64,000 nt of DNA from Paenibacillus sp. FSL R7-0345 (GCF_038595055.1 NZ_CP152002.1:2400501-2464500), one strand, 5' to 3'. Shown: positions 36,164-46,223, counted from the stretch's first letter. The notes: generated by a model from the letters alone, not told the origin. Translations and numbers: made by a program.

Positions 36164-36170
36164 GAGGAAC

Positions 36171-36203
36171 GTGCCCGCACCAGAAGCTATTGAGTGCGGG
36201 CAC
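36171..36203 (+). other. Intercistronic hairpin inside the giant operon
   Basis: GTGCCCGCAC (36171-36180) and GTGCGGGCAC (36194-36203) form a perfect 10-bp stem with a 13-nt loop. There is no T tract after it, so it is more likely a processing or stability element, or a weak attenuator, than a terminator. Confidence 0.7.
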
Positions 36204-36244
36204 ACTCTGCTGGGAATTCACAATACAATATGGGTGGTGTCAAC

Positions 36245-39200
36245 ATGGCTTTGAAGCGGAAATCAATTATGGGTTATCTGATAGCGCTGGCAGTGGTTGT
36301 CGTTGCGGCAGTTGCCGGAGGCATCATGGCCAAGGCTGATCCGCAAACCTGGGACAGCAAGGCGGATACCAGCTGGTATGTCCCGACGAACCAAACCTTT
36401 AAGATTGACAGCGAGGCGAAGCTTGCAGGGGTTGCAAAGCTCGTTAACGAGGGAACCGTAGACGGTTTGAAAAACAAAATTCTTGAGATTACACGCAATA
36501 TGGATCTCAAGGATTATCAATGGATCCCGATCGGTACAGCCGAGAATCCTTTCAAGGGTACTCTGATTACTGACGGCGGTTTGATCAAAACAATCTATAA
36601 CATGAATACTGTTACCAATGTGTCCTTTCAGGGACTTGTCGGCAACATGGAAGGCGGCACGGTGGGCGGTCTGATTTTTGACCAGACGGGCTCAATCACC
36701 GTTACCGGTGTAACTTATGATGTATATGCAGGAGCTGCAGTAGGTAAAATGAGCGGCAGCAGTATTGTTTTTGATATCACCAATAATATCAAAATCAGCA
36801 CTGACGCAGCTCCTTACAACGCCTATGCAGGCGGAATCGTCGGTATGGGCGAAGGAATGATTTCGAACTCCATTAATAACGGAACCGTTACGGCACAGGG
36901 TTCTGCTGAAATCGGCGGTATTCTGGGCTATGGCAGTTCCAGAGGCATTATTATTAAAAAAGTTACCAACAATGCAGCTATCCTTGCCCAGGGCACGGAC
37001 AGTGCGGTCTTGACCGCCGGCGGGATTGCAGGTCACACTGCAGGAACGCTTAGTCTCAGTGATGAAGATACACCGATCATCAATAACGGCTCTGTCACGA
37101 TTAGCGGAGGCAGCCAGGTTGCGGCAGGCGGAGTTATCGGGAAAGCCGTTAACACTGTGGTATTCTCCAACATGACTACTAATACTGGTGCAGTTACAGT
37201 GAATGCAACAGCGGCACAAAGCTCGGCAGCCGGTGCGCTGATCGGGGCAACCGGAGCCATTGCCAGTCCGGAGATCGGAATTACGTTTGTTAATACCGCT
37301 CCAGTAATGAATAACGGCGGCAATAATGTATACACCGGAGGAATTGCCGGATACACCGGCAGCAAATTCACCTGGACGCATGCATATATCAACACGCAGC
37401 CGATTACAGCTACAGGAACGCAGAATATAGCTACAGGCGGATTCGTAGGACACGCTGCAGGCGGGCTGGTAACCAGCAATGCTGCTGCAGCAGCGTTTGA
37501 GAACAAGGCGCTTCTCTCGGTTAACGGGGGAACAGCAGTATACACCGGCGGAATTGCCGGTTATGATGCAGGCGGGAATATCAGCCAGGCATCCTCCACA
37601 GGTACATTAAATGTAAAAGGTACAGCTGATGTATACACTGGCGGTATCGTAGGATATGAAGCCGGAGGAACCATCTCATCGGCTGTAACCGGTAAGACAG
37701 CAAGCGATTTGCTGGCAATCACTTCTGACGGTACGATCGGCGGAATCGCCGGCTATCTGGAAGGTACTATTAATGATGCAGCAGTTAAATATGCAACACT
37801 TCAAGTAACGTCTCAAGGCGGGGTTGTCGGCGGGATTGCCGGTAACGCGCAAGGAACAATGAACAACATCACTGCCGGAGATGCAGCTTCGCAAGGCTAC
37901 AGCACCTTGATTCTGAAGGCTGCGGTGGCTGCTCCGGTTGATGGACAGGACAATATCACATTTGGCGGACTTGCAGGTGTGAATAGTAAGCCGCTTACCC
38001 TGACTGGCGGTAAGGCTGCCCGGATCAGCTTCCTGAATGAAGCCGGCAAAAGCGGCTATACCATTGGCGGCGCCGCAGGTAAGCTTACTGCAGAAGCGGT
38101 TATCGGTACTGCGGCAGTACCTGTAGACGTACGGGATATTCTGGTTGAATTGAAGGCCGATAAGGCAAGCTTCGGCGGCGGCGCAGGGAACAACTCGGCT
38201 GCCGAGTTCAACGGACACACAAACCGTATTGAAATCAAGGCAACAGGCGCTTCGGTAAAAGCGGGCGGAATGTTCGGTGAGAACCATTCGGCAGCAGCAA
38301 ATCCGTACAACCATGCTGAGAAGGTAATCATCACCTCCACAGGTGCGGATAACCTGCTTGGCGGTAATACCGGCCTGAATGACGGACAACTGGTTAATGC
38401 TACAGTTACCCAGCTGTCTATTGAAGCAAAGGGTGTACGTGCAGAAGCCGGCGGGATCGCCGGACATTCGGAAGGAACAGCAGATCCTGCCGGACGGGCC
38501 GGAATCAAATCTGCTGTGCTGAATGTTCCGGGAAATGACCCGATGATTACGCTGGGCGCGGCGGAATCCAAAGCAGGAGCAATTGTAGGGGCTGCTAAAA
38601 CTACGGACATTAAAGATCCGGAAGTAAACGCAGAGAATGGTGCTGAAATGTTTATCCAGGTTCTGGCTGCTAAACCGGCAGTCGGCGGCTTTGCAGGTAC
38701 CCTGGAGAACAGCAGCATCACCAGTGACAGCAAAATCGTAAATCTGGAAGGCATATTCATTCTGGTTCAGCCAGCCGCTACAGATGGTTATATTGGCGGT
38801 ATGGTCGGCTACAACGAATTCTCCAAGCTTGATCGTCTGACAGGTACAACGATCAGCCTGACAGTTAATGCGCCGCGTGCTACTGTCGGCGGGGTTGCAG
38901 GCTATAACCATGGCAACTCTTTTGGAATCATCGCGAACAGCTATATCAGTACGCTGAATCTGAAAGCGAACAGCGGAGCGGTTTCGTCTATGGTCGGGGG
39001 AATTGTGGGCTTGAATGCAGCCCAGACCATTGATCCCGTATTGAATCCCGCTGTAGCAGTCAGCACCATTCAGAATACACGTACGCTCGGTACGGTGTCC
39101 GCTGAGTCACCTACTTCAATTGTAGGCGGAATGGTCGGAGAGAACCGAACTCTGATTGCGAACAACAGTATTACAGATAAGATTACGGTAATCTCAAGAG

Positions 39201-42200
39201 GCAATTCATCCATCATCGGCGGTTTGGCTGGTGTAAATACGGCTTCAGGAACGCTCTACTATACGTATTCCAACTCCAACCTGACCATTGAGGGTACAGG
39301 TACCCATGGCGGAGGATTGGTTGGTGAGAATGCAGGGGCGGTTCTCGGTTCCTATGTAGATATCGACGTTACCGGTAATGCAAAAGGAACAGCAAGCGCT
39401 TCGGTCTACCTCGGCGGACTGATCGGCAGAAATACAGGTACCGTGGAGCAATCCTATTCTTCCTCTAAAGTTACGGCCAACAACATCTATACCATTGTCG
39501 GCGGTTTGGTCGGGGAGCACTCCAGCGGGACAATCAAGAACTCTTACGTCGCGAAAAGCGTAGCAGCTACCAAAGCTAATTCCTACGTAGGCGGCTTCAT
39601 CGGCAGAATTACGAACGGTAAAGTAAGCAATGTATACTCGGCGGCGCAGGTTACTGCCGGTACAGGCGCTTATGCCGGCGGTTTCGCCGGACGTTACGAC
39701 AATGCAAGCAAAGAACTGCTCTACAAGTCGTATTACATTAAAGATGAAGCACTGAATATCAACAGCGATCTGCCTGACTTTGCTGAGGGGAATCACCGCT
39801 GGCTGAATGTGCATGTCCGGCTGACTACCATTCTGTCGGAAACATTGAAGGACAGAATGGTGTTCCCAGGATTGTCGGGCTGGGACTTTGACGGAGCCTG
39901 GAAATACGGCTCGCTCAACGCGGTCTACCAGTATCCTGAGGTGAACCGTGCAGCTAATACCGGCGGCGATATCGGCAATGATGTCAATGCCAATATCAAC
40001 TGGTATATGAAGGACAGAAATGCCATCCGCTTTGAGATAACTACTGAAGCGGAGCTTGCAGGTCTTGCAGCCATCGTCAACGGCACCATTGCCGGAGCGG
40101 ATAAATTCGACTTTGCGGACAGAACCGTAACCGTCATGAATCCGATTCATATCCAGTCCAAACAATGGGTACCGATTGGCGACAAAGAAGAGAATCCTTT
40201 CGAAGGAACCTTTGAAGGAAGCAATCACTTGATTGACGGCCTGACGCTGCAGCCGGTGTACACTTATTCCGGATTGTTCGGGGTTATTGGAACAAAGGCT
40301 GTTGTGCAGAACATCAATCTGGAGCCGCTCTCTGTAGCCGGCAACCAGTACACCGGTGTTCTTGCCGGGATGAACCTGGGTACAGTAAACAATGTTGACC
40401 TTAAACTGCTGAATGGCATAAAAGTCAGCGGCGGAATTGTCGGCGGGATGATCGGCAGCAACTCAGGCCAAATTTCAGGCCTGCAGCTTACGCTGGACGG
40501 CGGAAGCCGGATCGAGACCATTGCTGACGGCGGCATTACCGGAGGTCTGATCGGCGAGAACAACGTGGATATTTTAGGATCTGACTATGTATTACACGAT
40601 AAAGACGGCAGTATCGGCTCCACGGCAGATCAAGCGGTAGTCGGAGGACTTATCGGTGCCCAGAGCGGGGACGTAACCGATCTGAATTTTGAAGTGAACT
40701 CAAGATACAAAGTTTCCTCTACCGGAGCAGAAACGGTTACCGGCGGAATCATCGGGCATTTCCTGTCCGGTCAAGCAGCGAACCTGACGCTGACCTTTAC
40801 TGACGGATCAGTGGCAGCAAGCGGTCTGGACTCCATCCTTGGCGGTATCATCGGACGGTCGGATGCCGGAAACACCATCAGCAATATTACAGTGACAGGC
40901 TCCGGCAGCGGCGTACAGCTGACTGCGAACGGTACTGTCGGTGGGGTTGCAGGTGTTAAAGAAGGCAAACTGGGCGGTAATAAGTTAGCCCGTACTGTGG
41001 AGGCTAACAGCTTTGACATCGACCATGCCGTTGTTCAAGATGTGAAACTGGCTACTACAGCAGATAGCCTGAAAGCTGTTGCCGGCGGGATCGCCGGAGC
41101 AACATCAGCAGTGGCGATCAATGATGTCCGTGCAGGTGCTGCAATTCAGGCAGCCGGTGAGACAATTTCAGCCGGAGGTATTCTGGGTGAAGGCATCAAT
41201 TCGATCCTCTATAATGCGGATTCGTCTCCTGATCTTCAGGTAGCGGCCAAGAACACCGAAGTTTCAGTCGGTGGTATTGCCGGAATCATCTCAGCGGATG
41301 ATATGGACCGGGGCTTTGACTTCGGAAAAGGCTATCCGTTGTACAACGGTATTTATGTTGCTAAGGTTCATAACAGCAATATTACAGTAACAGGAGCGGA
41401 CAACACAGCTAATCTGTTCGTGGGCGGACTTACAGGCAAGAACAATAATGCCTCTATTTACAGCTCGGAGGTTGAATCCGGTCTGAACGTGACTGGCGGT
41501 AATACAGCTAATGTTGGCGGAGTAGCCGGATTCAGCAACGGTATCATTGTTGATACCATCGTGAAGAGCGGTCTGCATGCTGATAATAGCAGAGTGATTA
41601 ATGCCGGCGGACTTGTTGGCTGGGGACTGGACGGAGAGATTCATTACAGTAAAGTAATCTCCGGCTCCGGACAAGCTCTTTCCATCGGCTCGGCAGTAAC
41701 ACTGGGGCAATCTGTACCGGCAACACGTGCCGGCGGAGTCATTGGCTTGGGTGATTTCATCCAAATCACACATACCCATACAGATATTCCGGTACTGGTT
41801 ACAGATATCAATCAGGATAATACAATCTATGCAGGCGGCTTTGCCGGACTTCTGGGTGATACCGATACCCGCACTGGACAGATCCAGAAATCCTATGCAA
41901 CAGGCAAGCTGAATGTCAGCGGCAGACTGGGTTCTTATGTCGGCGGCTTCGCTGGCTCAGTCGATCATTTCACGATCACGGATGCCTATGCTTCCGGTGA
42001 TATCAGCAACACCGGCTTTGATACCCGCAGCGGCGGTTTCGCAGCATCGGTTGAGCGAAGCGGCAGCATCAGCAACTCTTACGCTTTGCAGAACAAAATT
42101 TCTACAGTAGGAGTGAAGTCTTCGACCCGCTCTTACAACGGCGGCTTTGCCGGCTATAATGACGGGACTTTGACAGGCGTATATGCAAATGTTCCGGAGA

Positions 42201-44950
42201 TTTCAGTTAAAGTAACAGGCAATAACGTTTCTACAGGCGCGCTGGTCGGCTACAACTTCCGGGATGGCAAAATCTCCGGTTCGTCGTATACGAAAGGTAC
42301 GCTGACGGCAGGCCTGAATGCTGTAGGTCATAATGCAGGTTCGGCAGCAGGTGCTGTGAGTTCAGAAGCGGTTAATCCGCTGACTTCGGACATCTGGTTC
42401 ATGGATTATGACACAACATTCCTGAACGATTTGGCTGATGGAACGATTACGGTTCAAACTCCGCTGCAACTGGCGGGTGCAGTCATGTTCTATAACGAGA
42501 CAGGATTGAGTTATTACAAGCTGTTCAACAGAACGGCAGAAGACAAACCGGAGCTGGCAACGATCCTGCTGGGGGCAGATATTAACCTTGCCGGAAACAA
42601 ATGGATCGCATTTGACAGCTTCAAGGGAGTATTTGACGGTCAAGGCCATACGATTAGCGGACTTTCACTGAAATCGGCAGAGCAGAAGACAGCCGGATTC
42701 ATTAAAGAAAACTATGGCCAGATTCTGAATGTAAACTTTACCGGAGCGGATATTTCCGGCGCAGTAACTTCCGGTATTGCTGCAGGGATCAACCACACAG
42801 GTGCAGTAATCCGCAATGTTAACGTCAGCGGTTCCGTAGCCGGCGGTACTACAGCGGGTGGAGCTGCCGGGCTGAATCAGGGAACCATCGAGAAGGTTTC
42901 TAATGACGGAGTCAAGCTTTCGGGACAGAGCCGCATTGGCGGAATTGCCGGACGCAATGCCGGTGTTATCCACAATACAGTATCCAAAGGCAATCTGGAC
43001 CTCACCGCTACACTGGCAGGCGGCGGAATTGCCGGTGAGAACAGTGCGGAAGGTACAATTACCGAGTCGATGTCTTACGGAGATATCCGTGTGGCTTCGG
43101 CCCAGGCCATTGCCGGTGGAATCAGCGGCCTGAATGCAGGAGAGATAAAGAACAGCTATTCTGCCGGAGCCGTCTCCGCAGAAGGAATGTCAACAGCATG
43201 GGCTGGCGGTATTGCCGGTCTGGCTGAGAGCGGATCCATTTCTTCTTCCCTGAATACCGGGGAAGTCAAAGCTGGAGTGAAAGGACAGATTTTGCCGATG
43301 CAGGCCTTCTTCGGAGGGATTGCCGGACAGAAATCTGATCATGCAACGATCAGCCAGTCCTTATTCAACAGACAAATGCTGAAGAATAATATTGCCTACT
43401 ACAACCTGGACGGCAAAGCAGTGGCTGGCAACAGCAGCAGTGCAATGGGGCTTCTCGGCACTGAACTTACCGGACCGAATCTTCCTGCAGGTCTGGATGC
43501 CGGAAGCTGGAACGCACAAACCAGCTTCTATCCGGTACTTCTGGCCTTTAATGGAACAGACGAAGGAACACTGGCATCAGCGGCAGTAATACTGAACCCG
43601 CGGGATCTGATTAACCGTGTAGGTTCGGCGTTTAACCTAAGCGCCAGCGGAGCACTGGTATGGAGTGCAGATCCATCCAAGGCTGTTGTGAACGGTGCTG
43701 CAGGATCATTGAAACAGGGAAGCAGTGCTGTGCTGACAGCAACAGCAGGCGGACATAGCAGAAATATTACCATTAATGCAGCTGCTCTGAAATACCCTGA
43801 ATTTGCCAAAGCACCGGTAGCAACACCTGTTGCGAAGACCTTCACGGATGAAGTGAAGGTTGAACTGACAACGGATGAGCCGGGCGGCAGCATCTACTAC
43901 ACGCTGGACGGTTCAACTCCTACAGAGACTTCTCTGCCATATAGCGAAGCAATCGTTCTGAAGGCTACAACGACAATTAAGGCGATTACAATTGCTGAGG
44001 GTAAAGAGTACAGTCCGGTAACAAGCGGCACCTGGACGCTGGAAGCTCCTGTATCCAGCGGCGGCGGTGGCGGTGGTGGTGGCGGCGGAGGATTTGTACC
44101 TGCCCCGGCTCCAGAGCCGGAACCGGTAATTACAGCCATCACAAGCAATGCTACAGTAAACGGCGACAGTGAAGCACCAGTTACAGTTGCCAAGAACAGC
44201 AAGCTGAAGCTGACTGCTCCTGAAGGACAGGTAATCTACTACACGCTCGACGGCAGCACTCCAACGGTGAACAGCACGAAGTACACGGGAGAGCTTCTGA
44301 TTACAGGAAATATGACGATCAAAATGATCACAGATCAGGATGATACCGTCATTACCATCGAGTACGCAGTTGAAAATGCCAAGTACAGCCTGAAGAGCAC
44401 TGCCGGCGAGGTCAAGTATATGACTGCATATACAGACGGTACATTCAAACCAAGCGCAGCGATTACAAGATATGAACTGATCTCTTCCCTGGCGCCGCTG
44501 CTTAATATGGAGAATGTAAATGTAGGCAATCTGTTCAACGATGTAACAGCTGAGCATGAAGCGCTGACCGCATTCTTTGCTTCAGCCGGTATCATCCAGG
44601 GATACCCTGACGGCGGATTTGGCGGTACAAAAGGCTTGACAAGAGCCGAGTTTGCGAAGATTATGACTACAGTGCTTAATCTGGATATGAACACCGCCGG
44701 TACTACCAAACAGTCCGATCTGAAGGGCCACTGGTCCGAACAGTATGTTAATGCTCTGTCCAAAGCAGGGTATGTGCAAGGCTTCCCTGACGGAACCTTC
44801 AAACCGAACGCTCCGATTACGCGTGCAGAGGCTGTTGTTATGATCAACCGGATTGTCGGCACCAAGAAGCTGACCGTTACGGCTGTGAAATACAAGGATC
44901 TGCCTGCCACACACTGGGCGTTCAAAGATATCATGTCAGTAGTGCAATAA
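36245..44950 (+). CDS. Giant GLUG-repeat SLH surface protein 3
   Basis: About 2901 residues. A signal anchor ('YLIALAVVVVAAVAGGIMAKA') is followed by dozens of GLUG-type repeats ('GGIAGYxxGGTI' and 'GGLVGxN' variants), expected to build long right-handed beta-helices. Three modules start alike, with a Trp, then 'LAG.A..VN', 'WIPIG' or 'WVPIG', and a 'F.GTF.G..H.I.GL' segment, at about residues 40, 1250 and 2050. Then come two chitobiase/hexosaminidase-C-type repeats ('YYTLDGSTPT'), separated by a run of 11 glycines (nt 44059-44091), and three SLH domains. ATG 36245 follows GGGTGGTG at 5 nt; the longer frame starts inside the hairpin above. A filamentous or adhesive surface role is plausible. 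Confidence 0.92.
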   Translation: MALKRKSIMGYLIALAVVVVAAVAGGIMAKADPQTWDSKADTSWYVPTNQTFKIDSEAKLAGVAKLVNEGTVDGLKNKILEITRNMDLKDYQWIPIGTAENPFKGTLITDGGLIKTIYNMNTVTNVSFQGLVGNMEGGTVGGLIFDQTGSITVTGVTYDVYAGAAVGKMSGSSIVFDITNNIKISTDAAPYNAYAGGIVGMGEGMISNSINNGTVTAQGSAEIGGILGYGSSRGIIIKKVTNNAAILAQGTDSAVLTAGGIAGHTAGTLSLSDEDTPIINNGSVTISGGSQVAAGGVIGKAVNTVVFSNMTTNTGAVTVNATAAQSSAAGALIGATGAIASPEIGITFVNTAPVMNNGGNNVYTGGIAGYTGSKFTWTHAYINTQPITATGTQNIATGGFVGHAAGGLVTSNAAAAAFENKALLSVNGGTAVYTGGIAGYDAGGNISQASSTGTLNVKGTADVYTGGIVGYEAGGTISSAVTGKTASDLLAITSDGTIGGIAGYLEGTINDAAVKYATLQVTSQGGVVGGIAGNAQGTMNNITAGDAASQGYSTLILKAAVAAPVDGQDNITFGGLAGVNSKPLTLTGGKAARISFLNEAGKSGYTIGGAAGKLTAEAVIGTAAVPVDVRDILVELKADKASFGGGAGNNSAAEFNGHTNRIEIKATGASVKAGGMFGENHSAAANPYNHAEKVIITSTGADNLLGGNTGLNDGQLVNATVTQLSIEAKGVRAEAGGIAGHSEGTADPAGRAGIKSAVLNVPGNDPMITLGAAESKAGAIVGAAKTTDIKDPEVNAENGAEMFIQVLAAKPAVGGFAGTLENSSITSDSKIVNLEGIFILVQPAATDGYIGGMVGYNEFSKLDRLTGTTISLTVNAPRATVGGVAGYNHGNSFGIIANSYISTLNLKANSGAVSSMVGGIVGLNAAQTIDPVLNPAVAVSTIQNTRTLGTVSAESPTSIVGGMVGENRTLIANNSITDKITVISRGNSSIIGGLAGVNTASGTLYYTYSNSNLTIEGTGTHGGGLVGENAGAVLGSYVDIDVTGNAKGTASASVYLGGLIGRNTGTVEQSYSSSKVTANNIYTIVGGLVGEHSSGTIKNSYVAKSVAATKANSYVGGFIGRITNGKVSNVYSAAQVTAGTGAYAGGFAGRYDNASKELLYKSYYIKDEALNINSDLPDFAEGNHRWLNVHVRLTTILSETLKDRMVFPGLSGWDFDGAWKYGSLNAVYQYPEVNRAANTGGDIGNDVNANINWYMKDRNAIRFEITTEAELAGLAAIVNGTIAGADKFDFADRTVTVMNPIHIQSKQWVPIGDKEENPFEGTFEGSNHLIDGLTLQPVYTYSGLFGVIGTKAVVQNINLEPLSVAGNQYTGVLAGMNLGTVNNVDLKLLNGIKVSGGIVGGMIGSNSGQISGLQLTLDGGSRIETIADGGITGGLIGENNVDILGSDYVLHDKDGSIGSTADQAVVGGLIGAQSGDVTDLNFEVNSRYKVSSTGAETVTGGIIGHFLSGQAANLTLTFTDGSVAASGLDSILGGIIGRSDAGNTISNITVTGSGSGVQLTANGTVGGVAGVKEGKLGGNKLARTVEANSFDIDHAVVQDVKLATTADSLKAVAGGIAGATSAVAINDVRAGAAIQAAGETISAGGILGEGINSILYNADSSPDLQVAAKNTEVSVGGIAGIISADDMDRGFDFGKGYPLYNGIYVAKVHNSNITVTGADNTANLFVGGLTGKNNNASIYSSEVESGLNVTGGNTANVGGVAGFSNGIIVDTIVKSGLHADNSRVINAGGLVGWGLDGEIHYSKVISGSGQALSIGSAVTLGQSVPATRAGGVIGLGDFIQITHTHTDIPVLVTDINQDNTIYAGGFAGLLGDTDTRTGQIQKSYATGKLNVSGRLGSYVGGFAGSVDHFTITDAYASGDISNTGFDTRSGGFAASVERSGSISNSYALQNKISTVGVKSSTRSYNGGFAGYNDGTLTGVYANVPEISVKVTGNNVSTGALVGYNFRDGKISGSSYTKGTLTAGLNAVGHNAGSAAGAVSSEAVNPLTSDIWFMDYDTTFLNDLADGTITVQTPLQLAGAVMFYNETGLSYYKLFNRTAEDKPELATILLGADINLAGNKWIAFDSFKGVFDGQGHTISGLSLKSAEQKTAGFIKENYGQILNVNFTGADISGAVTSGIAAGINHTGAVIRNVNVSGSVAGGTTAGGAAGLNQGTIEKVSNDGVKLSGQSRIGGIAGRNAGVIHNTVSKGNLDLTATLAGGGIAGENSAEGTITESMSYGDIRVASAQAIAGGISGLNAGEIKNSYSAGAVSAEGMSTAWAGGIAGLAESGSISSSLNTGEVKAGVKGQILPMQAFFGGIAGQKSDHATISQSLFNRQMLKNNIAYYNLDGKAVAGNSSSAMGLLGTELTGPNLPAGLDAGSWNAQTSFYPVLLAFNGTDEGTLASAAVILNPRDLINRVGSAFNLSASGALVWSADPSKAVVNGAAGSLKQGSSAVLTATAGGHSRNITINAAALKYPEFAKAPVATPVAKTFTDEVKVELTTDEPGGSIYYTLDGSTPTETSLPYSEAIVLKATTTIKAITIAEGKEYSPVTSGTWTLEAPVSSGGGGGGGGGGGFVPAPAPEPEPVITAITSNATVNGDSEAPVTVAKNSKLKLTAPEGQVIYYTLDGSTPTVNSTKYTGELLITGNMTIKMITDQDDTVITIEYAVENAKYSLKSTAGEVKYMTAYTDGTFKPSAAITRYELISSLAPLLNMENVNVGNLFNDVTAEHEALTAFFASAGIIQGYPDGGFGGTKGLTRAEFAKIMTTVLNLDMNTAGTTKQSDLKGHWSEQYVNALSKAGYVQGFPDGTFKPNAPITRAEAVVMINRIVGTKKLTVTAVKYKDLPATHWAFKDIMSVVQ

Positions 44951-44972
44951 ACGATAAAGGAATGATTAGCTG

Positions 44973-45662
44973 ATGAAAAAGCAACTGGCCTATCTGTGCA
45001 TTATAGTCTCCCTGTTGTCTGCAGCCTTCTTTTACAATGGTACTACCAATGCCGATACGCCAGTTGTCAACAATGCTGAACAGACCTATCAGCTTGCAGA
45101 GAAGGCAATGTTCTATCTGCGGGTATTGAAAAGCGACGGGACGGCAAGCTCCACGGGGACGGGAATTATCCTGTCCTCCGGCGGAACTGCGGTAACTGCG
45201 TACCATGTTGTAAAAGGTGCAGAGCGGATGGAAGGTATACTATCTGACGGGACTGTAATCAGCCCGCTCAGAGTGACCAAGTATGATGAGCTTAAAGATG
45301 TAGCTGTGCTTGAGCTGCCTTCACCGGCAGCAATGAAGCTCAAGAATAATGCCTACTCTTACCTTGAGGTGCGCAAATCTGCAGTGAAGCATGGTGAGTC
45401 GGTATTCGCGCTGGGGTACCCGCTGAAGAACACCAATATTATTACTGAGGGCATCGTCAATACGCCTGCAGCCGAGATTAACGGCCGCAGCCGGATTTTG
45501 ACCTCGGCCCAGATTGCCAGCGGAATGTCCGGAGGACCGCTTATGGACGCACACGGCCAGCTGGCCGGAGTGATTTCGGGTTCCCTGAGAACGATGAATA
45601 ATATTCATCTGATCATTAACAATGATGATCTCCGCAGCCTGCTGCCCGCGACGCTGAAGTAG
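44973..45662 (+). CDS. Secreted trypsin-like (S1C/DegP-type) serine protease
   Basis: 229 residues. A signal peptide or anchor ('LAYLCIIVSLLSAAFFYNG') is followed by one chymotrypsin-fold domain with His78 ('TAYHVVKG'), Asp109 ('ELKDVAVLEL') and Ser186 ('ASGMSGGPL'). The usual GNSGGPL is GMSGGPL here. No PDZ domain follows, unlike HtrA. The gene lies 22 bp after the third giant gene and before the terminator, so it is probably on the same mRNA. An extracytoplasmic protease made with giant surface proteins suggests maturation, trimming or quality control of those proteins; this is inference. The ribosome site AAAGGAA fits the ATG. Confidence 0.9.
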   Translation: MKKQLAYLCIIVSLLSAAFFYNGTTNADTPVVNNAEQTYQLAEKAMFYLRVLKSDGTASSTGTGIILSSGGTAVTAYHVVKGAERMEGILSDGTVISPLRVTKYDELKDVAVLELPSPAAMKLKNNAYSYLEVRKSAVKHGESVFALGYPLKNTNIITEGIVNTPAAEINGRSRILTSAQIASGMSGGPLMDAHGQLAGVISGSLRTMNNIHLIINNDDLRSLLPATLK

Positions 45663-45703
45663 AGGCGGCATTAGAGACAAAGGCTTTTACAATTTCAATT
45701 AAG

Positions 45704-45751
45704 GCTGTCCCAAGATGTCTGTTGACAGGCGCGGAGGACAGCTATTTTTTT
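45704..45751 (+). terminator. Terminator of the giant surface operon
   Basis: GCTGTCC (45704-45710) pairs with GGACAGC (45736-45742), followed by TATTTTTTT. The 25-nt loop could hold a small inner stem. Confidence 0.65.
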
Positions 45752-45784
45752 AAATAAAATTACCTGGTGAAAGGCGGGAGAGGA

Positions 45785-46147
45785 ATGATTAGAGCGTTTT
45801 TGCTGGATGTGAATCAGGAGGATCTCTACAATCTGGCTGCCATGCTGCACAGATCAGGAAAAATTGCTGTGATCGGGATGTCTTCTCATCCGCAGAGCGC
45901 TTTGGAGCAGATGGCCGGCCTGCAGCCGGATGTGCTGTTTCTGGATCTTCAGCTTCATGGCCTGCAGGGAGTGCTGGTTGCCGAGCAGATCAAGCAGCAG
46001 CTGCCGGAGATTCAGATCGTGGTTACGACGGGAAGCAAGCAGCATGCGCTATGGGCATTTGACCAGGCGATTGTCGACTATCTTTTAAAGCCGCTTGAAG
46101 AAGAAAGGCTGGGCCAATCGCTGGAACGGCTGCGTAAAGGCAGCTGA
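45785..46147 (+). CDS. Single-domain response regulator (receiver only)
   Basis: 120 residues forming one CheY-like receiver. The acidic pocket starts at Asp8, the phosphoacceptor is Asp54 ('VLFLDLQLHG'), the switch Thr is 81/82 ('VVTTGSKQ') and the Lys is 102 ('DYLLKPLEEE'). The segment 'VDYLLKPLEEERL' is like receivers that normally precede LytTR domains, but no output domain follows before the stop. It would act by protein contact or as a phosphate sink. The start is ATG 45785 with GGGAGAGGA just upstream; an in-frame GTG at 45767 would add six residues. No kinase is adjacent. It lies directly after the giant operon's terminator, and a functional link is not shown. Confidence 0.85.
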   Translation: MIRAFLLDVNQEDLYNLAAMLHRSGKIAVIGMSSHPQSALEQMAGLQPDVLFLDLQLHGLQGVLVAEQIKQQLPEIQIVVTTGSKQHALWAFDQAIVDYLLKPLEEERLGQSLERLRKGS

Positions 46148-46180
46148 AGACAGTTAAGGATGCCGGAAGGACTCCCCCTG

Positions 46181-46189
46181 TGATACAAT
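46181..46189 (+). promoter_or_regulatory. Extended -10 promoter of patB
   Basis: TGATACAAT within CTGTGATACAATA, the same 13-mer as before dgk, without a clear -35. Confidence 0.55.
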
Positions 46190-46223
46190 ATTCTGAAAAG
46201 TCTAAAGATGGGGGATTGAAGAG

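Noticed and set aside
36194..36244. Upstream start of the GLUG protein at 36194
   Set aside because: The GTG lies in the 3' arm of the intercistronic hairpin and adds 17 residues before the signal sequence. ATG 36245 has a ribosome site and gives a proper N-terminus.
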